Shown: positions 1 through 6,920, numbered from the stretch's first letter. The stretch: 15,766 nucleotides of DNA from Pseudomonadota bacterium (GCA_023419995.1 JAEZXF010000217.1:1-15766); one strand, 5' to 3'. The notes: a model not told the origin generated them from the letters alone. Made by a program: numbers and translations.

Positions 1-4
1 CAGC

Positions 5-481
5 ATGACCCGGCGCATGGAACAGGACGCGGCCGCCGCCAGCGAGCTGATCGCCTTCCGCCTCGGGGCGCAGGAATTCTGCCTCGACATCATGTCGGTG
101 CGCGACATCCGCGGCTGGACGCCGACGACGCCGCTTCCGCATTCGTCGCAATACGTCAAGGGCGTCATCAATCTGCGCGGGGCGGTGCTGCCGGTGGTCG
201 ACCTCGCCGCCCGCCTCGGCTTTTCCCCGGCGGAGCCGAGCGCCCGCCACGTCATCATCATCACCCAGGTCGGCAACCAGACCATCGGCCTCCTGGTCGA
301 CGCGGTCTCCGACATCCTGACCGTCAATACGGGGTCGATCCAGGCGACGCCGAATGTGGCCTCCGAGCTCGCCCGCGCCTTCATGAAGGGCGTGATCGCG
401 ATGGAGGGCCGCATGATCAGCCTGATCGCGCTCGACAGCGTGTTGACCCAGAACCAGGCCGGGCAGGGACTGCCGAACTGA
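5..481 (+). CDS. cheW: Chemotaxis coupling protein CheW
   Basis: This is a 158-residue single CheW domain, the cytoplasmic adaptor that joins chemoreceptors to the kinase CheA. The N-terminal strand 'IAFRLGAQEFCLDI' and the segment 'VKGVINLRGAVLPVVDLAARLG' (about residues 49-71) are the classic CheW signature. 'VDAVSDIL' and 'FMKGVIAMEGRMISLIALD' complete the fold. The length is normal for the family. The start is taken as the ATG at 5; an in-frame ATG at 17 (MEQDAAAAS) is equally possible, because the upstream ribosome binding site lies outside or at the edge of the window. The gene is followed after 25 bp by a CheY-type receiver, so it is probably the downstream part of a che operon whose cheA lies to the left. 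That last point is inference. Confidence 0.95.
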   Translation: MTRRMEQDAAAASELIAFRLGAQEFCLDIMSVRDIRGWTPTTPLPHSSQYVKGVINLRGAVLPVVDLAARLGFSPAEPSARHVIIITQVGNQTIGLLVDAVSDILTVNTGSIQATPNVASELARAFMKGVIAMEGRMISLIALDSVLTQNQAGQGLPN

Positions 482-506
482 CGAGCCGCAAGAGGAACAC
501 CGAGCC

Positions 507-896
507 ATGTCGCTTCTAGCCCAGTTGAGAATCCTCGTCGTGGACGACACGACCACGAGCCGCCTCCTCGTCCGCGAGGCGCTCGAGACGCTCGGCTTCC
601 GCAACATCCAGGTCGCCGCCGACGGCGAGCAGGCCATGAAGATGATGATGACGACCCCGTCGCATCTCATCATCTCCGACATGAACATGCCGAAGATGAA
701 CGGCCTGCAGCTCCTGCACGCGATCCGCACCTACAAGCCGACGTCGCGCACGCCGTTCATGATCCTGACCGGCAGCCCCGACCGGGCCGTGCTCGACGAG
801 GGCCGCAAGCTCGGCCTGAACAACTACCTGACCAAGCCGTTCAACTCCGACCAGCTTCGCCGGGCGCTCGAGGCCATCGTCGGCAAGCTTCACTAG
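507..896 (+). CDS. Single-domain response regulator, CheY type
   Basis: This 129-residue protein is a bare receiver domain with no output domain. The acidic pair D13-D14, the phospho-acceptor D58 (in 'IISDMNMPKMNG'), T88 ('ILTGS') and K110 ('YLTKPF') are all in the canonical places, and Y107 matches the aromatic switch residue of CheY. It should be phosphorylated by the CheA kinase and bind the flagellar switch, or act as a phosphate sink as some rhizobial CheY proteins do; sequence alone does not say which. It starts 25 bp after cheW with an AAGAGGAA-type ribosome binding site at about 489-496, so it is cotranscribed with cheW. I leave the symbol blank because several cheY paralogues are usual in this group. 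Confidence 0.93.
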   Translation: MSLLAQLRILVVDDTTTSRLLVREALETLGFRNIQVAADGEQAMKMMMTTPSHLIISDMNMPKMNGLQLLHAIRTYKPTSRTPFMILTGSPDRAVLDEGRKLGLNNYLTKPFNSDQLRRALEAIVGKLH

Positions 897-949
897 GGCC
901 CGCCGCCCGGAACCGGAAGCCGGCTTCGGGACGGGACAGACCGGAATGC

Positions 950-982
950 CATCATGTTCGAGCAAGCCACCTGAACATGATG
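950..982. repeat. 10-bp perfect inverted repeat between cheY and the CheT-like gene
   Basis: CATCATGTTC (950-959) is repeated as its exact reverse complement GAACATGATG (973-982) around a 13-bp spacer. No T-run follows on either strand, so it is not a typical rho-independent terminator. It could be an mRNA hairpin that separates the cheW-cheY segment from the next gene, or a protein-binding dyad. It lies in a 286-bp stretch (897-1182) in which I see no convincing gene. Confidence 0.6.
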
Positions 983-1125
983 TCGTGCAGCGCGCCGCAG
1001 AGCGCGCGGACGAGCGAAGGCGGCCTCGGGCCGGCGACGCAACAGGGCAGGCAGACGGATCGCTCCATATGTTCGGGAAGCACGGTCCGCGCCACAGGAC
1101 GCAGCCGACAGGGCTGCCGCATTTT

Positions 1126-1168
1126 CCGGCGTGTGTGTTGCCGGATCGTTTCGAGTGATGCGTAAAGT
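1126..1168 (+). promoter_or_regulatory. Possible promoter upstream of the CheT-like gene
   Basis: A short hairpin, CCGGC (1126-1130) with GCCGG (1140-1144), overlaps a TTGCCG hexamer at 1138-1143, with TAAAGT at 1163-1168 (19-bp spacing). The match to a housekeeping promoter is weak and the spacing is long. It is listed because the 286-bp gap after cheY makes a separate promoter for the next gene plausible. Confidence 0.2.
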
Positions 1169-1182
1169 GTGGAGCGAGTATC

Positions 1183-1569
1183 ATGGGTCTTCCGGAGCGC
1201 GATGACGACGCGGGCCAGGTCGAGCGGTTCACCGACGTGCTGGCGAGGATTCACCGCGAGCTGGAGGAGATCGCCGGCCGCATCGACCGCAACCAGGCGG
1301 CGATCGCCAAGACGACCTGGGCCGCGGGCGCCGTCGACGACGACTATGTCAGGGCGATGCAGGACGCCGACCTGAGCGCGCAGCGCATCGCCGGCGTCGC
1401 CGATTTCCTCCGCGCCCTCGGCAGCTCCGCCCAGCCGCACTGGCACGTCGACACCACCCTCGCCACCGAGACGCTGAAGCTGACCGAGCTGATCCGCTCG
1501 ATCGGCACGGTCGGCCTTTCCGTCGAGGCCAAGGACGAGGACGCCGCCGGCGACGTCGACTTCTTCTGA
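1183..1569 (+). CDS. Small CheT/CheZ-like chemotaxis protein (candidate CheY-P phosphatase)
   Basis: This 128-residue protein is predicted to be largely helical. Helix 1 covers roughly residues 12-45 ('VERFTDVLARIHRELEEIAGRID'). A second helix carries 'MQDADLSAQRIAGVADFL' (59-76). D63 and Q67 form a DxxxQ motif in a context (QD-x-DLSxQRI) much like the catalytic 'QDLTGQVI' of CheZ. The C-terminus is an acidic stretch ending 'GDVDFF', resembling the acidic/aromatic tail by which CheZ binds CheY-P. Known: CheZ dephosphorylates CheY-P through this Asp/Gln pair, and the rhizobial CheT protein carries the same motif. Inferred: this is the CheY-P phosphatase of the cluster. The start at 1183 has a GGAG 8 bp upstream (1171-1174). 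The gene follows cheW and cheY after 286 bp on the same strand. The rest of the sequence is not recognisable to me, so homology remains unproven. Confidence 0.7.
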   Translation: MGLPERDDDAGQVERFTDVLARIHRELEEIAGRIDRNQAAIAKTTWAAGAVDDDYVRAMQDADLSAQRIAGVADFLRALGSSAQPHWHVDTTLATETLKLTELIRSIGTVGLSVEAKDEDAAGDVDFF

Positions 1570-1610
1570 GCGCCGCCGCTCCGCCGGCGCCCTTCACTCT
1601 TCATCACCTG

Positions 1611-1639
1611 TAAAAAAGGCCCGGCTGCGAAGCCGGGCC
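1611..1639 (-). terminator. Rho-independent terminator of glnK-amtB
   Basis: On the minus strand a perfect 9-bp stem, GGCCCGGCT with AGCCGGGCC (1618-1626 and 1631-1639), closes a 4-nt loop and is followed directly by six T residues (1612-1617). It lies about 72 bp beyond the amtB stop. It is also close to the end of the CheT-like gene (42 bp from its stop), but only the minus strand has the T-run. Confidence 0.9.
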
Positions 1640-1710
1640 AAGATTGCGACGGCGTTTCCGTCGCCGCATTCCGGGCGCCGGGGTGCTGGTCCGGCGCCTG
1701 AAATCCGCGA

Positions 1711-3066
1711 TTACGAGTGGTAGGCCGCCTCGCCGTGCGAGGTGAGGTCGAGCCCCTGCGCTTCCGCCTCGGCGCTCGGGCGCAGCCCGATCACCAGGTC
1801 GACGAGCTTGAACAGGATGGCCGAGACCACGCCGCACCACACGACCGTGATGGCGACGGCGGAGAACTGCGTCCACACCTGGCCGGCCATGCCCACGCCG
1901 TCGGGGTAGCCGACGCCGCCGAGCGCCGGGGCGGCGAAGATGCCGGTGCCGATGGCACCGACGATGCCGGCGACGCCGTGGATGCCGAACACGTCGAGCG
2001 AGTCGTCGTAGCCGAGCTTGTGCTTGACCACCGCGACGAACCAGTAGGCGACCGCGCTGGCGACCGCGCCGAGGACGATGGCGCCGACGGGGCCGACGAA
2101 GCCGGCGGCCGGCGTCACCGCCACCAGGCCGGTGACGATGCCCGAGGCGGCGCCCAGCATGGAGGCCTTGCCGCGCACCGTCTTCTCGATCGCCGACCAG
2201 GCAACGGTGGCGCCGGCCGTGGCGGTGAAGGTGTTGACCATGGCGCGCGCGGCGGTGCCGTTGGCGGCCGCGGCCGAGCCGGCGTTGAAGCCGAACCAGC
2301 CCACCCACAGGATCGCTGCGCCGACCAGCGTGAACGGCATCGAATGCGGGGCCATGTTGTCGCGGCCGTAGCCGGCGCGCTTGCCGATCATGATCGCGCC
2401 GACGAGCGCGGCGATGCCGGCATTGATGTGGACCACAGTGCCCCCCGCGAAGTCGTAGGTGTCCCAGCCGTAGAACAGGCCCGCGCCGTCCCACGCCATA
2501 TGGGCGATCGGGAAGTAGACGAAGGTGACCCACAGCACGACGAAGGCGATCACCGCGCCGAACCGGATGCGCTCGGCGAAGCCGCCGACGATCAGCGCCG
2601 GCGTGATGCAGGCGAAGGTCATCTGGAAGGCGATGAAGACGTATTCGGGGATCGAGCCGGATTCGGATTCCGGCGTCACGCCGGAAAGGAACAGCTTGCC
2701 GAGGCCGCCCCAGTACGGGCTGTCGCCGCCGCCGAAGGCGAAGGAGTAGCCCCAGACCACCCAGACGATGATGACCACGGCGGTGATCATCGTGCACTGC
2801 ATCAGCACGGACAGCACGTTCTTGGCCCGCACCAGGCCGCCATAGAACAGCGCCAGGCCCGGCAGGATCATGAACAGCACCAGCACGGTGGAAACCAGCA
2901 TCCAGGCCGTGTCGCCCGTGTCGAGCGCGGAAGCGGCCTCGACCGCGGGTTCCGTCGCCGCCTCCTGGGCCGCCTCCTGTGCCCATGCCGGCAACGCGGC
3001 CAGCGCGCCGAGCGCGGGAGCGGCGGCGAGAGCGCGCACCGCGGGAGCGAAAGTCGATATTCTCAT
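1711..3066 (-). CDS. amtB: Ammonium transporter AmtB
   Basis: This is a 451-residue inner-membrane ammonium channel of the Amt/Mep/Rh family. An N-terminal signal sequence ending near 'LPAWAQ' (about residue 30) is followed by a short acidic/alanine-rich stretch and eleven expected membrane helices. Family landmarks are 'LFYGGLVRAKNVLS', 'ITPALIVGGFAER', and the twin pore histidines H213 ('GGTVVHINAG') and H363 ('DVFGIHGVAGIVG'). The start is ambiguous by one codon: GTG at 3069 or ATG at 3066, both served by AAGGAG at 3076-3081; I chose the ATG. The gene lies 58 bp downstream of glnK. In this family GlnK plugs AmtB when nitrogen is plentiful, so the pair works as one unit. A terminator at 1611-1639 ends the operon. 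Confidence 0.97.
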   Translation of the reverse strand: MRISTFAPAVRALAAAPALGALAALPAWAQEAAQEAATEPAVEAASALDTGDTAWMLVSTVLVLFMILPGLALFYGGLVRAKNVLSVLMQCTMITAVVIIVWVVWGYSFAFGGGDSPYWGGLGKLFLSGVTPESESGSIPEYVFIAFQMTFACITPALIVGGFAERIRFGAVIAFVVLWVTFVYFPIAHMAWDGAGLFYGWDTYDFAGGTVVHINAGIAALVGAIMIGKRAGYGRDNMAPHSMPFTLVGAAILWVGWFGFNAGSAAAANGTAARAMVNTFTATAGATVAWSAIEKTVRGKASMLGAASGIVTGLVAVTPAAGFVGPVGAIVLGAVASAVAYWFVAVVKHKLGYDDSLDVFGIHGVAGIVGAIGTGIFAAPALGGVGYPDGVGMAGQVWTQFSAVAITVVWCGVVSAILFKLVDLVIGLRPSAEAEAQGLDLTSHGEAAYHS

Positions 3067-3124
3067 CACTGTTGACTCCTTGATCGATTGCGCGCTCGCG
3101 GCGCGCCGGGGTCGAATGGGCCGC

Positions 3125-3469
<345 letters not shown>

Positions 3470-3553
3470 TCACCCTTTGCTGGTTCAGGGGGCGTGCCCC
3501 GCCTCTTCCATGACATCGCCGGCCGCCTGACGGCCGAAGATCGCAAAGGGTGA

Positions 3554-3569
3554 TTCAAGCCGCGTGCCA
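3554..3569 (-). promoter_or_regulatory. Sigma-54 (-24/-12) promoter of glnK-amtB
   Basis: Read on the minus strand the site is TGGCACG-CGGC-TTGAA. It matches the sigma-54 consensus TGGCACG-N4-TTGCA in spacing and in every conserved position except the C of the -12 GC doublet, which is A. The implied transcription start is near 3542, leaving about 80 nt of leader before glnK. glnK-amtB operons are classic sigma-54/NtrC targets, which supports the call. I could not find a convincing NtrC palindrome upstream (3570-3700). Confidence 0.7.
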
Positions 3570-3661
3570 GTTGCGCGGCATGCCGTTCAAATCACTGTTT
3601 TCAAAATGCATTTTCCCCAAAGCCCGCAGGACGGGTCCGGGTGAAGAATTCATTAAAGACT

Positions 3662-3682
3662 AAAAAATAGGCAATATTTGCC
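3662..3682 (-). terminator. Short rho-independent terminator after tesB
   Basis: Seven bases past the tesB stop, the minus strand reads GGCAA-ATA-TTGCC (3670-3682), then TA and six T residues (3662-3667). The stem is only 5 bp and A/T-containing, so it is weak, but the position and T-tract are right. Confidence 0.6.
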
Positions 3683-3688
3683 GATTGT

Positions 3689-4564
3689 CTATTTTTCGTG
3701 CTTGGTGCGCAGCCGCACCAGCCCCTCCTGTGCCGTCGACGCCACCAGCGTCCCGTCGCGGGCATAGAGGAAGCCGCGCGAGAACCCGCGCGAGCCGATC
3801 GTGTTGGGGCTGTCCTGCGCGTAGAGCAGCCAGTCGTCGAGCTTGTGGCCGCGGTGGAACCACATGGCGTGGTCGAGGCTGGCCATCTGGATCTCCGGGT
3901 CGAAGCCGATGCGGCCGTGGGCGAAGGTCGAGGTGTCGAGCAGCGTCATGTCCGACAGGTAGGCGAGGATGGCCGCCTGCAGGCGGCGGTCGTCCGGCAC
4001 GGCACCGGTGGCGCGGACCCACACGCTCTGGCGCGGCGGCAGCTTCTGGCGGCTGGTGTAGTGCTCGATGTTGACCGGCCGGATCTCCAGCGGCCGCTCG
4101 CGCGCCCAGAAGGAGCGGATCGCGGGCGGAATGGCGTGGCCGGCCTCCTGCAGCAGCTCGAACTGGCTGCGCAGCGCCTCGGGCGGCGGCACGTCGAGCG
4201 GCATCGGCATCTGGTGCTCCAGCCCTTCCTCCTCGACCTGGAACGAGCATTCGAGGGAGAAGATCGCCCGCCCGTGCTGGATCGCCGTCACCCGCCGGGT
4301 GGTGAAGGAGCCGCCGTCGCGCAGCCGGTCGACCTCGTAGATGATCGGCACGGAAGGGTCGCCCGGCAGCATGAAGTAGCAGTGCAGGGAGTGGACGAAG
4401 CGGTCGTCGCGGACGGTGCGCTGCGCCGCCACCAGCGCCTGGCCGATCACCTGCCCGCCGAAGACCCGCTGCCAGCCGACCTTGTGGCTGCTGCCGCGAT
4501 ACAGGTTGTGTTCGAGCTTCTCGAGGTCGAGTATGGTAAGCAGTTCCTGCATGACCTGCGACAT
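3689..4564 (-). CDS. tesB: Acyl-CoA thioesterase II (TesB)
   Basis: This 291-residue double-hotdog protein hydrolyses medium- and long-chain acyl-CoA to free fatty acid and CoA in the cytoplasm. The first hotdog holds 'VFGGQVIGQALVAA' (34-47) and 'VHSLHCYFMLPGDP'. The second holds 'YLSD' (202-205), 'MASLDHAMWFHR' and 'LVASTAQEGL' (273-282). By alignment from memory with E. coli TesB (Asp204, Thr228, Gln278), the catalytic residues correspond to D205, S229 and Q279, a conservative Thr-to-Ser change. Length is typical (E. coli 286). The ATG at 4564 is preferred over an in-frame ATG at 4594 because GGGGGA lies just upstream of it and the upstream start has no ribosome binding site. It is divergent from the FAD hydroxylase gene, with 98 bp between them; a TTGACT hexamer (minus, 4620-4625) may be part of its promoter. 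Confidence 0.95.
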   Translation of the reverse strand: MSQVMQELLTILDLEKLEHNLYRGSSHKVGWQRVFGGQVIGQALVAAQRTVRDDRFVHSLHCYFMLPGDPSVPIIYEVDRLRDGGSFTTRRVTAIQHGRAIFSLECSFQVEEEGLEHQMPMPLDVPPPEALRSQFELLQEAGHAIPPAIRSFWARERPLEIRPVNIEHYTSRQKLPPRQSVWVRATGAVPDDRRLQAAILAYLSDMTLLDTSTFAHGRIGFDPEIQMASLDHAMWFHRGHKLDDWLLYAQDSPNTIGSRGFSRGFLYARDGTLVASTAQEGLVRLRTKHEK

Positions 4565-4662
4565 AGGCTGTCCCCCGGCACGTGAAATCGTCATCGGGGT
4601 TGCAACGATCGCCGGAGCAAGTCAAGGCAAAGCGTCGGAACGGCAAGGGAAGGACACGGACG

Positions 4663-5907
4663 ATGGATGCGCGGGAAAACGGCTTCGACGTGATCGTGGC
4701 GGGCGCGGGCTATGTCGGCCTCACCATCGCCGTCGCCATCGCCCAGGCGCGCCCCAGCCTGAAGGTCGCCGTCGTCGACGCCGCGCCCGAGGGCGCGTGG
4801 CAGCGCGACGGCCGCGCCTCGGCCATCGCCGCCGCCGCGGTGCGCATGCTGGAGCGGCTCGGCTGCTGGCAGGAGATCGCGCCGGGCGCCCAGGCCATCA
4901 CCGACATGGTGGTCACCGATTCCCGCACCGCCGACCCCGTGCGCCCGGTCTTCCTCACCTTCGAGGGCGAGGTCGCGCCGGGTGAGGCCTTCGCCCACAT
5001 GGTGTTCAACCGCGACCTGAACGCGGCGCTGCGCAAGCGCTGCGCCGAGCTCGGCATCGACCTGATCGAGGGCGTCGGCGTCACCGGCTTCGACGCCGGC
5101 GCACGCGACGCCACCGTCCACCTCGCCGACGGCGCCTCGCTCGCCACGCGCCTGCTGGTCGCCGCCGACGGCGTGCGCTCGCGCCTGCGCGACATGGCCG
5201 GCATCGGCACCGTCCATTGGGACTACGGCCAGTCCGGCATCGTCTGCACCGTCGGCCACGAGCGCCCGCACGGCGGCCGCGCCGAGGAGCACTTCCTGCC
5301 AGCCGGCCCCTTCGCCATCCTGCCGCTCGCCCCGGCCGAGGACGGCACCAACCGCTCCTCCATCGTCTGGAGCGAGAGGACCGAGGACGCGGACCGGCTG
5401 GTCGCCGAGGACGAGATCGTGTTCGAGGCCGAGCTCGAGACGCGCTTCGGCCTCAAGCTCGGCGAGATTCGCGTCCTGTCCAAGCCCCGCGCGTGGCCGC
5501 TCGGCCTGACGCTGGCCCGCGACTTCGTGCGCCCGCGCTTCGCGCTCGCCGGCGACGCCGCCCACGGCATCCACCCCATCGCCGGGCAGGGCCTCAATCT
5601 CGGCCTGCGAGACGCGGCCGCGCTGGCCGAGACCGTCGTCGAGGCCGACCGGCTCGGCCAGGACATCGGCGGCCTCGACGTCCTCGAGCGCTACCAGGAA
5701 TGGCGGCGCTTCGACACGCTGCGCATGGGCATCACCACCGACGTGCTGACGCGGATGTTCTCCAACGACTTCGCGCCGCTGCGCGCCGTCCGCGACCTCG
5801 GCCTCGGGCTGGTCGAGCGCATGCCGCGCCTGAAGGACTTCTTCATCCGCCAGGCGGCCGGCCTGTCGGATCGCGGGCCGAAGCTGCTGCGCGGCGAGGC
5901 GATCTGA
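4663..5907 (+). CDS. FAD-dependent hydroxylase of the UbiH/UbiF/COQ6 family (ubiquinone biosynthesis)
   Basis: This 414-residue flavin monooxygenase has the three family fingerprints in order: the Rossmann motif 'GAGYVG' (14-19), the 'DG' motif 'LLVAADGVRSRLR' (165-175), and the FAD ribityl-binding 'FALAGDAAHGIHPIAGQGLNLG' region (293-314). The 'HPIAGQGLNLGLRD' wording is typical of the ubiquinone-ring hydroxylases UbiH/UbiF/UbiL/COQ6, which use O2 and NADPH-derived electrons on the polyprenyl-phenol intermediate at the inner membrane. Which ring carbon it acts on cannot be told from the sequence, so no symbol is given. The ATG at 4663 is chosen because GGGAAGGA sits 8 bp upstream (4647-4654); an in-frame extension back to 4582 has poor composition and no such site. 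It is monocistronic, divergent from tesB. Confidence 0.93.
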   Translation: MDARENGFDVIVAGAGYVGLTIAVAIAQARPSLKVAVVDAAPEGAWQRDGRASAIAAAAVRMLERLGCWQEIAPGAQAITDMVVTDSRTADPVRPVFLTFEGEVAPGEAFAHMVFNRDLNAALRKRCAELGIDLIEGVGVTGFDAGARDATVHLADGASLATRLLVAADGVRSRLRDMAGIGTVHWDYGQSGIVCTVGHERPHGGRAEEHFLPAGPFAILPLAPAEDGTNRSSIVWSERTEDADRLVAEDEIVFEAELETRFGLKLGEIRVLSKPRAWPLGLTLARDFVRPRFALAGDAAHGIHPIAGQGLNLGLRDAAALAETVVEADRLGQDIGGLDVLERYQEWRRFDTLRMGITTDVLTRMFSNDFAPLRAVRDLGLGLVERMPRLKDFFIRQAAGLSDRGPKLLRGEAI

Positions 5908-5916
5908 GCGGCGGAC

Positions 5917-6036
5917 GGGACCATGACCGGTCCCCGGCGCCCCTGACCCGACGTTCCGGGCCATCAGTTCCCGTAGACGGGGAGCAAGAATCGTCGACGT
6001 CGCGATCCTTCTTCCTTCCCATTGAAAGGAAGAAGG
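5917..6036. repeat. Hairpin-rich intergenic stretch between convergent genes
   Basis: Two clear inverted repeats lie between the hydroxylase stop (5907) and the DUF2794 stop (6091). The first is GGGACC/GGTCCC (5917-5922 with 5929-5934). The second is an 11-bp perfect palindrome, CCTTCTTCCTT (6007-6017) with AAGGAAGAAGG (6026-6036), around an 8-nt loop. Neither is followed by a T-run. As the flanking genes converge, they may serve as bidirectional transcript ends or 3'-end stabilisers. Confidence 0.55.
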
Positions 6037-6090
6037 CAGCGGCATGCGGGCAACAACCCGCGCCGGCGATTCCCGGCCGTGGCTGCCGGC

Positions 6091-6477
6091 TCAGGCCCTG
6101 ACCAGCCGCGGCTTCTCGTCGAACACGGCCAGCACGCGCGCCAGCTCGTGGCCGCGCTTCAGGATCATGCCCGACGCCGCGACCACGGAGAACGCGCCCT
6201 GCCGGCGCGCCAGGGCCGGCGCCTTGTGGATCTGGTAGAGCGGGACCTCGCTCGTCCGGCGGTAGACGGAGAAGACCGCCCGGTCCTTCATGTGGTCGAT
6301 GGCATAGTCGCGCCACTCGCCGGCGGCCACCATGCGGCCGTAGATCCGGAGGATCAGGTCAAGCTCCCTGCGGTGGAAGGTCACCGGCAGTTCGTCCCGC
6401 TCCCTGCGCGCCTCATGAAGCGGGACGACTATCGAGGAATCGTCCCCACCCTCCGCGCCCGCGCCATAGTCGGTCAT
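6091..6477 (-). CDS. DUF2794 family protein
   Basis: This 128-residue protein matches the DUF2794 family of alphaproteobacteria, which I recognise from 'VTFHRRELDLILRIYGRMVAAGEWRDYAIDH', 'DRAVFSVYRR', 'RQGAFSVVAASGMILKRGHELARVLAVFD'. The conserved body runs from about residue 32 to the end; the first 30 residues are acidic and variable. There is no signal peptide or membrane segment. The function is unknown to me. The ATG at 6477 is preferred over one at 6492 because AAAGGG lies 6-7 bp upstream of it. It is transcribed away from the candidate small RNA at 6661-6834, with the control region between 6478 and 6660. Confidence 0.9.
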   Translation of the reverse strand: MTDYGAGAEGGDDSSIVVPLHEARRERDELPVTFHRRELDLILRIYGRMVAAGEWRDYAIDHMKDRAVFSVYRRTSEVPLYQIHKAPALARRQGAFSVVAASGMILKRGHELARVLAVFDEKPRLVRA

Positions 6478-6586
6478 GCACCGCCCTTTCATGACAGTTC
6501 GACGACGGGAGCAGGGTCGCCCGTCGCCGGCGGAAAAGCAAGCCCCGCGCGGGCCGCATTCAGCCTGCGTTCACGAAGCGCCACAT

Positions 6587-6617
6587 AGTGTTTTGATTGG
6601 TGATGCCTCGTCACATT
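6587..6617 (-). promoter_or_regulatory. Possible promoter of the DUF2794 gene
   Basis: On the minus strand, TGTGACG (about 6611-6617) and CACTATG (about 6587-6593) are spaced about 17 bp apart and lie roughly 110 bp before the DUF2794 start. The -35 element departs from TTGACA, so this is tentative. A TTTTAT (6627-6632) and a TTGATT (6594-6599) on the plus strand are possible promoter pieces for the small RNA, but I could not pair either with a good partner. Confidence 0.25.
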
Positions 6618-6660
6618 CTCGCCGTCTTTTATCCAAGCTGCCGCCCCATTGTGCGGCGAC

Positions 6661-6834
6661 GATCCGATCGTTGCCTGAGACGGTTCGGTCCGGCATGGAC
6701 CTGTAACCCCAAGCCCCCCGCCCACAGGGCCAAGGCTGGACCGAACCAACTCCGGGGAAAACCCGGGCATCGAGGGCACGACGATCCCAAAGCAAGCAAT
6801 CGCCGGTGCTGGAGAAATCCAGCGCCGGTTTTTG
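6661..6834 (+). ncRNA. Candidate structured small RNA (6S-like fold), ending at a strong terminator
   Basis: There is no protein gene here, yet a strong plus-strand terminator ends the segment. The sequence before it folds into a long rod. A closing stem pairs 6666-6675 with 6775-6786 (GATCGT with ACGATC, TGCC with GGCA, 2-nt bulge). A bulged region carries a hairpin on its 3' arm (CCGGG 6752-6756 with CCCGG 6762-6766, loop GAAAA). A long apical stem pairs GGTTCGGTCC (6682-6691) perfectly with GGACCGAACC (6738-6747), extended by GGC/GCT and, above an internal loop, CCTGT/ACAGG. This plan of closing stem, central bubble with 3'-arm hairpin and long apical stem recalls 6S RNA, but the 5' side of the bubble is short for that family. 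Identity as ssrS is a guess. The 5' end is not defined; transcription could begin anywhere in about 6600-6665. Confidence 0.5.
6802..6834 (+). terminator. Strong rho-independent terminator
   Basis: GCCGGTGCTGGA (6802-6813) pairs with TCCAGCGCCGGT (6818-6829) over 12 positions with two G-U pairs. The loop is a GAAA tetraloop, and TTTTT runs from the end of the stem, followed by GG and TTTT. The T-run is only on the plus strand. No plus-strand protein gene precedes it within 890 bp, so it most likely ends an RNA gene. It also faces the end of the DUF1223 gene, which converges on it. Confidence 0.85.
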
Positions 6835-6920
6835 GTTTTCGGGGCCTCCGCTTGGAAAGGCGCCGACGGGCGTGAAGCCGTTCCGGCCGGGAGAACCCCG
6901 AGCGGCGCTGCGGCCGCGGC

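Noticed and set aside
1717..3075. Plus-strand open frame of 452 codons opposite amtB
   Set aside because: It is the same length as amtB and lies on the opposite strand, with Asp/Arg/His-rich composition and no domain signature. It is an antisense shadow.
3703..3720. Palindrome TGGTGCG-CAGC-CGCACCA near glnK as an NtrC site
   Set aside because: It lies within the end of the tesB coding region, and the half-sites are in the reverse arrangement to the usual TGCACC...GGTGCA NtrC box. It is explained by coding sequence.
5968..5981. CCCGT-AG-ACGGG as a degenerate third repeat element
   Set aside because: Only a 5-bp stem resembling the loop-proximal part of the RIME-like hairpins; the flanking arms are absent, so membership cannot be supported.
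6661..6834. tmRNA, RNase P RNA or SRP RNA in the candidate RNA region
   Set aside because: No tmRNA tag-peptide frame or tRNA-like ends, no GAGGAAAGUCC-type RNase P core, and no SRP GGUC-AGG/GGAAGGGAGCAGC loop motif were seen.
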